From the NCBI GenBank assembly GCA_026260175.1, contig JAKCWW010004228.1:1-42479 (forward strand): a stretch of DNA of 42,479 nucleotides. The letters are read 5' to 3'. The DNA comes from Reticulitermes lucifugus. Lineage: Eukaryota; Arthropoda; Insecta; Blattodea; Rhinotermitidae. This document shows positions 32,304 through 42,479 of the stretch, piece after piece (positions within the stretch are counted from its first letter, which is position 1; every line of letters starts with the position of its first letter). The notes under the pieces were generated by a model. It was not told where the DNA came from. It saw only the letters and a list, made by a program, of their open reading frames with translations, and did not search any database. A program made the position numbers and the translations under genes.

Positions 32304-33884
32304 TATTTTGCGATTGCGCCTAATTTAATTCGGACATAGCAAATTTCAGCAACTGGAGGGTAGTAACACAAGGAAAGGAGAATCAATTAATATGACACAA
32401 AATATGTCACGTTGTGAGAATGAGAACGACAACAATACGTTGAAATGCGTTAATATAACGTAAAATATAGTTTAACGGTTAACAAGGTATAAAATATGGT
32501 AATAAATTACGAAAAAAACATTTTGTGCTGCTACAGGAATTACGCAAAATAAGGCGAAGTGCAGCAATCACAGTAACTTAAAATATGAAACAACTTTAAG
32601 TAGGTCCACACTTTTAAAGTCCCCGCGTTCGCTGTGTATCTTAAGTGAAGTGCATTAAGACTGTGTGTTAAATATTTGTTTGCATTATTAAAATATTCTA
32701 AAAAAAAAGGAAATGAGAGATGGACCAGTTGGCTGGTAGAATAAACCACTTCGCGAGGATTCTTTTATAACTCCAAACTAAGCATAGGAGAGAAACACGC
32801 AAAGAGAAATATACATTTTAAAAATGCAAAGCTTTCTCTTCACCAGCGCTCAGAATTTGAAGCTAAAGCGAAACTTAATACTATAAAATGCGGCAATGCA
32901 TGGTATTAAAACGAACAGAAATACGAGGACAATGTCCTTGGAGAGTTGGATTAGAGGACAGGAAAATAAGAGAGACAGAAAGGAAGCAGTCGAGCAGTGA
33001 GTAGTATACGGTAGATATATCTTCTTAAAAATGCCTTCAAGCCTAAGTTCCCCATTTAAGGCTTAGTATTTTCAAGGTTACTCCACTTTACGAAGTTCCT
33101 TCTTGGAATTAAAGTTGAGAAAAGATTAAAGTAGCAGTAGCCCTTAAAAACCAGGCATAAAAGTAAAAATACATAATTTATGTACTCAAAGTCAAGAATA
33201 GAACATAGCAAATCTGTAAACACAGACTCAAGCTTTTAAAACCAAGAGACATGAATATGGTTTTAGCAGGTCTTCTCCAAAGAAACAGAACTATTTTAGT
33301 CAATAAATAACATCTAAATATACTGGGGCTTGTGTTTATGAAATAATTACGTGAAAAACGAGTACTGAAGCTCGCATGGGTGGGAAGTAGAAAACTAATT
33401 TTCCTGCAAAGACGTATCGTTGAAACCGCTCTAGAATATCCACCTATAATCCACCTTAAAATGGGGCGAATTTCTTGACTGAGATATTGGGAGAATCTCA
33501 AGAAGAATTCCACCCTACGGAAATATTTTTGTTCATCAACTAATTTCCTTCCTAAAATAACATCCTCAGTGTTCAAAAGGACTGAGAAATGATACGTTTA
33601 TAGCCGTAGAACATTTCATTCGAGCACTGGCTGCATGTGGGGAGGAATATCTCACATTTCAAGTAGGATTTTGAGAGTACAATTTTAATGCATAGCGTCT
33701 CCACATCCTCAGCTCAGAGCTCGTGCACTGCAAAAAGCACTTCAGAAAACCTCTTACCTTCCCCTCACAACGACAAGAGTAAAATGCAAAACACTCTCCG
33801 ACCTCAGGTTTGCTGTCAGAGATTACAGTACTGTTTCTGAACGAACAGAATGACTCTGTACACTCTGCACTAGAGGGGTGTAAT
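32304..33884. other. No gene recognised
   Basis: A 132-codon minus-strand frame (33178-33576) lacks any motif I know. Nothing else is supported. Confidence 0.5.
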
Positions 33885-34255
33885 CCTCAGCAGAAAGAAA
33901 GTATAAAGGGTGGAAAGAAAGAGAAATAAAAAGATAATGAAAGAAAAAGGAAAACGGGGGGGGGGGAAGAATGAAAGAGAAAAGAGGCAAAAAAGAAAAA
34001 TAAAGCATGGTGTGAAACGACAAAGAAGAAAGAATAACAAAGAGAGTAAAGAAAAAGGACGATACAAAGAAGAGTGAAGAAAGAATCACAAAGAATGGTA
34101 GAAGGAAATAAAGACACCGTATTAAAATATGGGGCAGGGGGAAAAACAGGGATGAAGGAAAAGTAAAGACAGGTAAGAAGGAATACAGAACGGAAAATCA
34201 AAGAAGGAAAAGAGAAAAAGAACCTATACATAGAAGGACAGGAAATAACAACTAC
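33885..34255 (+). repeat. Purine-rich tract with an 11-G run
   Basis: About 370 bp overwhelmingly A/G on the plus strand, with GAAAGAAAGAGAAATAAAAA-type words and eleven consecutive G at 33956-33966. The Phe/Ser/Leu-rich minus-strand frames here are compositional artefacts. Confidence 0.9.
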
Positions 34256-34328
34256 CCACCGAACAAACATTCATGTAGCCACTGTCTGTACTGATGGCCA
34301 GCGAACTGAATACCCTGCCATGTCATTG

Positions 34329-34402
34329 GCTACTAGAAATATTGCGCAATGAGTGTTTCTTGCTCCATATTGCTACTAGAAATATTGCGCAACGAGTGTT
34401 TC
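34329..34402 (+). repeat. Two-copy tandem duplication, 43-bp period
   Basis: A 31-bp unit (GCTACTAGAAATATTGCGCA, then AYGAGTGTTTC) occurs at 34329-34359 and 34372-34402 with a single mismatch. The unit contains the palindrome TTGCGCAA. Confidence 0.9.
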
Positions 34403-36670
34403 CCATTTAGTTCAATTCAGAACCTCATGCTTCCGCTCTATAAACATGTGAGTGTGCGTATAATGATCTGTTGTTGGCTTTAAGCATTTCTGAATTATCA
34501 GATGACCGAAAGAAGGTAACGAGGTCAAACCACATTATGTATTTTGAAATTGCATGTGATGAAAAGCTTCAGTAATAAATGATCACCTCAAAATAAATAA
34601 ACCACCTTCCCACACCAGCTAATCAACTTTCGGTATTTGTTGGCAAACGAAGCACATTTGTTTTTGTTAACACAGAAATTACAAACGTGTTTGTTTTTTC
34701 AAAATGTTGTGCATCAACTGAGGGCATCAAACAGCATTACACAGCCACAGGATAAGTCTATTACGCACTTTATATTTATTTTCATAAGCCATGGCTTGTC
34801 TTGCTTCAAACATTTAGCCTACACTGGAAACACAATTACAATAGCTAAAACAGAAACAACAAATATTGCTGTTATTTATCAGATACTGTTCTGAATGCTA
34901 TTTCACCAGTCATTTGTTACATAGGCTACCTGAGGCCTTTAGAACTCTGTGTGTATTGCTCATCTCAATTATCCCAAAAGCTACAGCATAAACAAAACTA
35001 TTTGTATGGTGGACCTAAGTGGTGGGAAATAGCAAGGGGGTGTTACAAACGCATGACATCGACCGTCACAATATGTTATCTGCACCAAACATTAATGCCA
35101 TAATTAAATACAGGAGAACAGAATCGGCAGAGCATGCAGCATGTATGGGGAAAGCGGCAAATAAGTAGGCCTACATCACTGGTAGAACTATCTGCAGAGA
35201 AGAGTATTTGGAACAGCCAGGCGTGAAAGGGAAGATTATATTAAAAATTTATCTTAAATTTATAAGAAGTGTTATGTGTAGTGGATTAATTAGGATCATG
35301 GCAGTGTTGGGTGGTGGCTGTTTGAACACAGTACTAAACCTTCGGGTTCCGTAGAAGGGGTGAAAATTCCTGATCACCTGAGGGACTAAAGAAGGACTGC
35401 GCTTCATGAAGTTGGATAGTTGTAGCCTATACGATCTGACACACGCGTTCTCTGTTGGTCTGACATGCGCATCTGCGGCGTTATAAACATGAAGTTCGTC
35501 CTTTGGTCGGGTTTTAGATGGTTACGTGATTATCTCCAGGGAAATATAATCCTTGTGATCAACATCATTTAGGCTACATTAAGTTTTATAATCCAAAATT
35601 GAATCTATTCGCCCCCTCACAAATTTATTTGTCCAAGACACATTATTGTAATATCTCGCAGTCACGCGGAGATGTCCCAAGCAATCGCCTTAAAATATTA
35701 CCACTAAACTCCTACACGCACAACTTGTGAAACATATAGCCGGTTTAAAGAAATATGCACAAGTATATCTACGGATTTTCTAAGCTGTCATGGACAAAAG
35801 CACAGAATTTTCCACGGCAAGGTCGCATGGTCGCGGCAGCTAAGGTAATATGAAACATGGAGAATACAGACTGACATCGCTGCACCTTGGAAGATTGGGT
35901 CAAACATGTAATCAGTTTTATAGATTTTATTATGTGGAAACTTCAGGTATTACAATTATTTTGCCGTGATTGCCTTTGGTATGTCAGTATACGACAATGG
36001 CAATGGTATTATACACCTCCTGCCTGATCCCTTGAATGAAATCTGGAAAGGATGAAATGCCTTAAGAGCCATGGTCAGGGGAAACCGTGTTGAAGACACT
36101 TGCTAGCCCGTACAATAGATAAAGCGAAGTAAACATTGTCCGTTGGATCAAAAGCAGAGCTTCACTACGAATATTCAACATGCTGTAGATGAGAGGTACA
36201 GTGGGCTGCACGTTTAGACAGTAACGAGAACCACAAGTTAACTCAACAAGCGACTAGCTAAGCACTGAGCGATCGAGGTTCGCTTTCTGCTTTCTCTTCG
36301 TTACTGCCGTGTGACCCACTTAGCCTCATATTCGGTACATGTGATATAACGATAATTTCAACAGAACTTTATTAACGCACCTGACTGCATGTTTCAGAGC
36401 GTCTCAGTTGTACTGCATCACTTTTACATTGGTTTTGCATCCTCCTGACTGTGGTATGTGTCCTTCGTGACTGGGGCTTTAAAACACCTTTGAAGTAAAA
36501 TTTCCGAAATCTTTGCCAATAATTCATTACCTTTATGCTGCTTATATAAAGGAGTTACTCCGAAGTGTATTCAGTGTGTAACTTTGTTTACATACTCGTA
36601 TTTTGTTCATTACTTTACGTAACTGATTTATTCTGTTGACCCAGTTCTTCACTTACGTGTTTATGTAGTT
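34403..36670. other. No gene recognised
   Basis: No frame or RNA gene supported. A GAGGTTCGC string near 36275 looks B-box-like but has no matching head. Confidence 0.5.
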
Positions 36671-36771
36671 CACACACACACACACACAAAACGTACGAGT
36701 ATATTCGTACATACACACACACACACATTTATAGGTATATGTATAATGTATGTATGTATGTATGTATGTAT
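36671..36771. repeat. Compound microsatellite (CA)n ... (AC)n ... (TATG)n
   Basis: CA repeats at 36671-36688, AC repeats at 36710-36726 and TATG/GTAT repeats at about 36747-36771. Confidence 0.92.
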
Positions 36772-38599
36772 AGGTGAATTTTAAGAATAAACTATTGTGA
36801 AAAAAGTTTATGTGCATTAGTTGGTGTTTTTTAAAACATATCTTAATTGAAAATGCACGGTAAATACAATGTTAAGTTAAATGTAAAATAATGCTTTTCT
36901 TAAATCTGTGACTTAGAATTTTATCACCGCCACAACTGTCGACATCCATATCCACAAACATTTCCATGCACCATAACCATGAATATTGTTATTCATCATT
37001 TCAGTTTTCACCATCAAATCGTATTGTGTGTCACATTAGTATCCATTGATCACCATCAACATAATTAACACGGTTTTGTAACTCTAAACTGCAGAGCGGG
37101 CGGCGATATCAGTCCTTAAGCAGCTACGAGCGGGTTTGTAGTTACTACGAGACAGTTCCCCGTTCAGCAGGACACTGTGAATTTTCCAATTCCATAATCA
37201 CAAACACAATTACTGATTATCATTACCTTTATCAGACAATCAGTATAACACCACCAACACAAGACAAATGTTTTCAAACAAAACGTCACTCAAAGAGAAA
37301 CGAAGGGATGTGCACATGAGAACAGGTGCGTTGGCATAATATAGGTGCCACATCCGCATCACAAATACATCTAAATGGAAACACTAAACCACTTTTCAGA
37401 CTACAAATGTTTCCAGCCATTCTGTATGTACCTATATGCAGACAGTCTCAAACTAGTTTGCATATATGCAACAGTTTCAAAATTGTCCTCCCTTTGTAGC
37501 AATTCTGTGCATATGGCACACATGTATAGTACTCGCGTCCCTTGCAAAATTTTGAGGTAATTAACATACCTTCTATTTTCATTTCCGAAACAAAAGTCTC
37601 ATATCGACCGCTAGTATCCATTACGTGAGGATCAGAAGGACAATGCAAAGTAATGTTTTAAAGTTATGTAAGGAATTGGCAGTACTTTAGTAACATCTAC
37701 CCACACAAGACTCCCTATATTCTTACTGCTCCAAACGCAAAGAAATATTTTATTTTTCGTCTTTTTTTAAAATAAATAAAAATATGTACAAATTTACTTC
37801 ACGAGTATAATTTCATGTATACTTTCCTAGGACTCAGATGATTTCGACGGGTGTAAAACTTGGTCTCATGTTCAAAGAGAGAGGAATACAGACTGAGGAA
37901 GATTCCATTAAAAACAAAATTCTGAAAATAATATTTGGATATTAAACACAAGATGTAACAGAAGAATGCAGAAAAATACAGAAGAAGCATAGTCACAATT
38001 TATGCTTTTCACCTCTTAAAATCTGCTATTACATCAATTAAATCGAACCTGTGATAAGCAGGAGAGGTATGTGGAAGGGCACAAACGAATGAGAGGTACG
38101 TATATGTATAATACTGCGCTTGCTTTAGGGAACTACGAAGTAGATGTATACGAAAATACAATCACAAAGCTGATTTTAGACAAATAGGAAGTTCCTCCAC
38201 TCCCCTAACCGTTTTTATCGACGGAGTCACAATTTTGTCTTGATGTATTTTATTCTATCCTTTATGGTGTTGGCTGACATACGACGTCATTTACTGACTT
38301 GACGTCCTTTAATTTACACACACGAATGCATGTATAAATGTTTGTTGATAAATAACATATTTTGTATTTTCAGCGAGCATAAACAAACACAAATCAAAAT
38401 ATAAATTATGTAACACAAACAGTGGGTGTTGCAGGGACCAACTTTATCCTGTGCCAAGTTTACAGCATACACAGAACGTTAACATATAGTTACTGCTACG
38501 TCTACAGCCAGTAAAAGTGTGGTTAGAGCCCGATAAATGATCAGTGTTAAACTAAGTACCCATTTTTAGTGGTTCCAAGTTACATGCCACGGATTCTCC
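36772..38599. other. No gene recognised
   Basis: AT-rich with no supported feature. Confidence 0.5.
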
Positions 38600-38760
38600 T
38601 TAGGTTGTGATGGAAGAGACGACGTCCAGGTATGGCAACTAGCAGCTGCAGACAACCGATAAGGGCTGGTCGTCCAGTTTGCAGTTTGGCGAAGAGCTAA
38701 GAAGCCCTCACCAACAGAAGACTAGCCACTGAGGAAATGTCACAGAACCTCAGACAATAA
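38600..38760 (+). mobile_element. Possible LINE 5' segment
   Basis: A plus-strand frame contains QLQTTDKGWSSSLQFGEELR (about 38640-38700). The TDKGWSSSL word is familiar to me from sequence near the 5' portion of the same cockroach/termite LINE whose C-terminal tail follows at 38876. If so, almost all of the element between them is missing. This rests on memory of the family. Confidence 0.4.
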
Positions 38761-38875
38761 GCGTCTCTTCTCCCCCAGGGAGGGAGAACACATGCTGAAA
38801 ATATCTAACAAGGGAGTACTTAGGATTTTGGTTCAAGTGAGTGAGCAAATACAAGATAATCAAGAAAATTATGTC

Positions 38876-39035
38876 ATCAGAAGCTTCATCATTTGTACTC
38901 CTCTCCAAATATTTGGAAATAGGTACGAGATAGGAAACATATATAGAAAATATGGAATAAGAAATGCATAAAAAGTTTTAACGGAGAGCCTGAAGAGAAA
39001 TAAAAACCACTTGGGGAATCCAGGCATCGTAAATA
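38876..39035 (+). pseudogene. LINE ORF2 C-terminal tail fragment
   Basis: The frame reads KLHHLYSSPNIWK and a stop, then further on FNGEPEEK, a stop, KPLGESRHRK and a stop. The family words are KLHNLYSSPNI and GKPEGKRPLGRPRRRWED. This is the segment just upstream of the DRDQWRALV end seen elsewhere in the window. The region between the two words has lost its frame, and the element does not reach the usual NFLTS end. Purine-rich sequence (39036-39125) follows it. Confidence 0.72.
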
Positions 39036-39125
39036 GGCAGTGAGTGGATGGAGAGTTGAAGGAAGCAAAGAAGAAGAAAACAAAAGCAAAAGTGTTATAA
39101 GAGAAGAAGGAACCAGAAACAAAAC

Positions 39126-39734
39126 TGTATATATTTTACACATGTCTCCATGTATCTGTAACTTCGTAAGATACAAATCTCCCAAAATGTACCCAAAAGA
39201 ATTATTGGTTCTCGACCTTGATTATGGGGTTGTCGTGTAATGCAACAACTGCAATAAAGCTGTTTCGTTTAATACGATTTTATTGAACAAATTACAGTGG
39301 ATTTCTAATGGTGTTTCTAGATACGTCCGGTGAAATACATGATACGCGACCCACGAATTGCATTCCATGAATCCCTAATAACTAGTCGCAGTTACGGGGG
39401 GAGGATATAATTCCCCACGCCTCTCTAATGCACGTGGTTGAATCACCGGGCAACATTCAAACTCACTGAAAAATGGGGGCAATTTTGTTGCTGACAGTAA
39501 AAGTGCAGGAGAGGTGAAGTGAGGAAGTGTTGCCAACAGGCTCCGCAATGAACATCAGCAGAGTAGTTCCCAGTTATTGTTTTGTGTTCTGGGCAATCGT
39601 TTTGTCAGTCCTAAACGATAGAGATGATAGGATGCATACAGAGCACTGCGAAACACACCGTAGCCACTGACTAGGACGAAGACCAATTCATCAATGTCTA
39701 AACTAACTCCATGGAGGACGACCTCTTTGTCAAG
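39126..39734. other. No gene recognised
   Basis: No supported feature. Confidence 0.5.
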
Positions 39735-39800
39735 TTAATATTCCCTCTGAAAGCAAAGAAATTCCCCGTTATGTGGAACCGGAAGCTTCATTGCCGTGTC
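39735..39800 (-). pseudogene. LINE tail fragment, about 20 codons
   Basis: The minus strand reads TAMKLPVPHNGEFLCFQREY and a stop (39735-39737). It matches the family's VNTVMNLRVPKNAGNFLTS end with one missing residue. It is very short, so the call depends on the order of matching residues. Confidence 0.5.
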
Positions 39801-41329
39801 AAAAAAAAAGTCCTCTGATGTTCCACATCAAAGGGGCTGAATTCAGTCTACAATAACCAACTTACAGTTTGACATTAGCCTAGAAGTTAGTCTACGTTTG
39901 GATATCTAAAATACTCTCTTCTCTTCACGTCATTCAGCTAAAATATCAAAAAGAATGTCTCGAATCTTCTGCGCGTGCAAAACCGTATAGCCCTCCCGGA
40001 TATGATCTTTCCAATAATATGGTGTCAAGAGCAGATTAACAACGTACGAAGATCCACATGGTGTAATTTTCTCCAGCCTAATCTTCCGTCTTAGCAATTG
40101 AGTTCAAATAATCTCAATACTTTGTTCTTAAAAATATTCAAACTATCATTTCAGGAAAAAGATGAAGTAGTAACACTATCTAACCTCCGACATGGGACAA
40201 GAGTGACATCGTTTATAAGCACTGAGATGTTTGATAGTATCGTCTTATTTAACAACTGCATTTGAATAAATTTTATTAAGGCCTATTCAGAAATTGAAAA
40301 CCAAATCGGTCGTATGTGTGGCTCTTCCATACGGTTACCATGAACATGCACATAGAAAAATAACATAGGTACTTTCTTTATTAAAGCTCGTCATGCAAAG
40401 GGTTAATTTGAAAACATATTACTGATTTCCAAAGTAAGTTTAATTCACTTCCACAAAGCATACAATTTCGAGAGGCACAATCAGGCTCTCACACTATACT
40501 GAAATAAATTCGAAACCTAGACCACGTACATTTATAATAGTACGAAATTAATTTATTAGCTATAAAAGTTGAAGGTAAAAAGAATAAAAATTTTAAGTGA
40601 TTAGTTTTGTACAACTTTAAAAAAAAATTAGTAGCGTAAGGCACAAAAGTTAAGAGGGAGGTAGAAACATTTCTGTAAAGAGAGGAGGAGGGAGTTATCT
40701 TTACCCTCAGTTATAAATCACGCGACCACAGCCAGTTCCCAGCATTGCTGTGCTTGCTCCAATTCGGGGAAGTTAATATAAACATTTTCTAATTAAGCAG
40801 CAATGCTCGGTCCCTAAGTACCCCTTCCACCTTTGAGCGACGTACACTTTTGTGTGCCTCCAGTGTTACTACTGTGTACTTTACTGTTTTTTGTGTTATT
40901 GTAGCAGTAAACTCTTCATTCAGACGGAGAAGGAAATATTATTACTCCATATTTTTACTACTACATCCCTCTGCACATAAAACTCATACTTTCACTTTTA
41001 TATACACATAAACTGAATGGTAAACAGTAGAGAAAAACACAAGTATGTTGTATGGGAGGTCAAGGTTATTAGACGACCGTAGAGCCAAGAAATAAAGTAA
41101 AGTCAGTGGAGCAGACTCTTCAGAATCTAGAAGTCCCTCAAACGTCACAACAGAAGACCTGATGTCTATGTATAACATAATAAGCACGAACATTCAAGAC
41201 GATGGAAAAGAAACAATGTTATGTAGATAGTAAAGTTCGTTCCAGATTTATAAAGTACAGGAACGAAATCAAAAGCAGTTTTTGGACACCAATGCATATG
41301 CAAAGATGTACTGTCGTTCACCGATTCCA
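39801..41329. other. No gene recognised
   Basis: A perfect 10-bp inverted repeat (AGCATTGCTG at 40741-40750, CAGCAATGCT at 40798-40807) is the only structure noted. Confidence 0.5.
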
Positions 41330-41510
41330 AAAGTAAATGATAACAGAATATAAAAGGAAGAATATGAAAGATAAAAAAGAGGAAATTAAATATAAAATCA
41401 GGTTATAATAAAAATAAAGAAGAAAGAAAATACATACAGACATAGGAAGGAATAGAAGAAGTAAGAAATAAAGACACAAGAAAGAAGAAGGTAAGGGAAA
41501 TGCTTAATAA
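41330..41510 (+). repeat. Purine-rich (A/G) tract
   Basis: AAGGAAGAATATGAAAG-type sequence for about 180 bp on the plus strand. Confidence 0.7.
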
Positions 41511-41608
41511 ATCAAGCGCTTTACTTTTCGGTAGGAGGTGGCAATTGTAGTACGGGTAACATGCAACAGAAGGCGCAAGAGTCAGGCAGATGCTATTCAT
41601 AGGATACG

Positions 41609-41914
41609 TTGACGCGCAATGGCACACTGAAAATTTCGTTCCGTGAAGAAATTCGCAGTGTGATTCAGTTTTTGTGGGTGAAACATATTACCTCCAACGC
41701 AATGTATCGCCAGTTGATAGTGGCGTATAGTGACGGCCTAATGAGAGTGCAGCATGTCAGAAAATGGTGCAGATAGTTCGAGAAGTGTCGAACGGACATC
41801 CGTGATCATGATCACACCGGTCTGCCCAGCAAATAAAGGACGGACGTAAAGCTGCACGAGTGGAAAACAGAGTCACTTGGGGAGGTCGCCAATTCTGCAG
41901 CAACGAGGAAGTGA
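41609..41914 (+). pseudogene. mariner-like transposase, N-terminal helix-turn-helix fragment
   Basis: The frame contains ISFREEIRSVIQFLWVKHIT, then MYRQLIVAYSDGLMRVQHVR then KWCR, a stop (41774-41776), FEKCRTDIRDHDHTGLPSK and another stop (41834-41836). This is the first DNA-binding HTH domain of mariner/SETMAR-type transposases (HTH_48 type); the family pattern is IRFLWAK..EIHRQL..VYG...MS.QHV.KWCR.FE.GR.DV.D...GRPS. It binds the element's inverted ends. About 75 residues of the domain are well aligned. Beyond 41836 the frame becomes unrecognisable, and the catalytic DDE/D half is absent. It differs in type from the C-terminal relic at 4523-4834. Confidence 0.88.
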
Positions 41915-42147
41915 AAATAGTTGCGAATGCAAGAGCCAGGTTTCCACAAAAACGAAATATTTAAACTTGTGCGAATATGGGACAGATTCACCCAAGTGCT
42001 CGGGGATTGTTGAAAAATCGTAATTTATTGGAAAAATTGGGCTACACCTAAAGTTTTAGTGACCTAGGGAACTTTAGTTTCTGGATATCGTTCGTAAAAG
42101 AGTAAAATTCTCTCTGTGCGCTCCATGAAGGTCTAAGAGGAGCGGAT

Positions 42148-42340
42148 GTATAGCTCCACACATTGTTAACCTCGGCACTAGATAAAGTCAGTGGTTAGTT
42201 TCACGCCCCATCGCCCAGTACCCAATGCGTAGGAGTCTGGGTGGGTTCCGCAGAGGGTCTGTACGCTTAGGAGAACACAGAAACTTCCTGACCCTGGAAG
42301 AAATCGAAGGATGGTTCCCTGGTCATCCAGCCCGTAACCT
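42148..42340 (-). mobile_element. tRNA-derived SINE, family B, copy 3 (inverted, head degraded)
   Basis: Read on the plus strand, TTAACCTCGGCACTAG, AGTGGTTAGTTTCACGCC, GTACCCAATGCGTAGGAGTC and TGGGTGGGTTCCGCAGAGG match the inverse of copy 1 and the plus-strand form of copy 2 in order. The B-box region (AAATCGAAGG near 42301) is degraded, and the tRNA-like head is barely recognisable. Confidence 0.68.
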
Positions 42341-42479
42341 AGTCACTAGTCGGGTTGCGAAGGTTGTTGTGGGCAGACGTGTTTGTGGTGAGCTCCTGAG
42401 TAAGGATAGACTATGTGTTGCTACCTGGAAGATTACCGGGCGAGGGTGGGTACCTGGGCCGGGAGGTACACGTGCCGTG
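42341..42479. other. GC-rich right edge of the window, unidentified
   Basis: The last 130 bp are markedly G-rich, with plus-strand frames open to the edge (one reads YVLLPGRLPGEGGYLGREVH). No domain is recognisable and the feature is cut by the window end. Confidence 0.2.

Noticed and set aside
33823..34270. Phe/Ser/Leu-rich minus-strand frames resembling membrane proteins
   Set aside because: They are produced by the purine-rich low-complexity tract and show no coding features.
36240..36300. B-box-like GAGGTTCGC, possible tRNA or SINE
   Set aside because: No matching A-box at the right distance and no shared body with either SINE family.
40741..40807. 10-bp inverted repeat AGCATTGCTG/CAGCAATGCT as a transposon end
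   Set aside because: No flanking duplication and no further matching outside the 10 bp; a chance palindrome is adequate.
1..42479. Prokaryotic or phage gene system
   Set aside because: No long open frames, no ribosome-binding-site and gene packing; abundant SINE, LINE, MITE and microsatellite content shows an animal nuclear genome.

Overview
This is eukaryotic nuclear DNA, most likely from an insect. It is AT-rich, has no bacterial-style gene packing, and shows no convincing intact protein gene in 42 kb. It carries tRNA-derived SINEs, truncated LINE (non-LTR retrotransposon) tails, mariner-like transposase remnants, small inverted-repeat DNA elements and many microsatellites. Several LINE-tail peptides resemble elements I know from cockroach and termite sequences, so Blattodea is my best guess. 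That placement rests on memory, not on a search.

Layout. 1-2.8 kb: no recognised gene, with a GC-richer block at 637-1027. 2.8-3.35 kb: a hAT-type non-autonomous element with a perfect 8-bp target duplication. 4.5-4.83 kb: the C-terminal part of a dead mariner transposase (minus strand). It is followed by a long CATA microsatellite and a pogo/Tigger-like MITE (5387-5561). 7.25-7.61 kb: a fold-back element. 8.46-9.03 kb: a degenerate minisatellite split by a LINE tail. 9.77-10 kb and 11.77-12 kb: two copies of a tRNA-derived SINE (family B; a third is near the right end). 13.1-13.4 kb: a SINE of another family (A). 13.9-14.45 kb: copy 1 of a 0.5-kb dispersed repeat (family C). 14.5-14.8 kb: a second pogo-like MITE. 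16.8-17.7 kb: a LINE ORF2 C-terminal relic. 18.26-18.33 kb: a possible host terminal exon (minus strand). 22.46-22.82 kb: a LINE tail interrupted by a SINE A copy with a perfect 13-bp duplication. 27.4 kb: a GC-rich inverted repeat. 27.8-28.3 kb: family C copy 2. 28.9-29.0 kb: a LINE tail. 30.3-30.6 kb: SINE A copy 3. 32.1-32.3 kb: family C copy 3. 33.9-34.26 kb: a purine tract. 38.6-39.0 kb: an apparently internally deleted LINE. 39.7 kb: a LINE tail. 41.6-41.9 kb: a mariner helix-turn-helix relic. 42.15-42.34 kb: SINE B copy 3.

How the parts relate. The recognisable content is layered transposon debris. LINE tails supplied landing sites for SINEs, and cut-and-paste elements left short non-autonomous derivatives. 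All transposase and reverse-transcriptase remnants carry stops or frameshifts, so nothing here looks able to move on its own. The window is probably intergenic or within a large intron. The one hint of a host gene is the candidate 74-bp terminal exon at 18.3 kb. I found no operon, CRISPR array, phage or other prokaryotic system.
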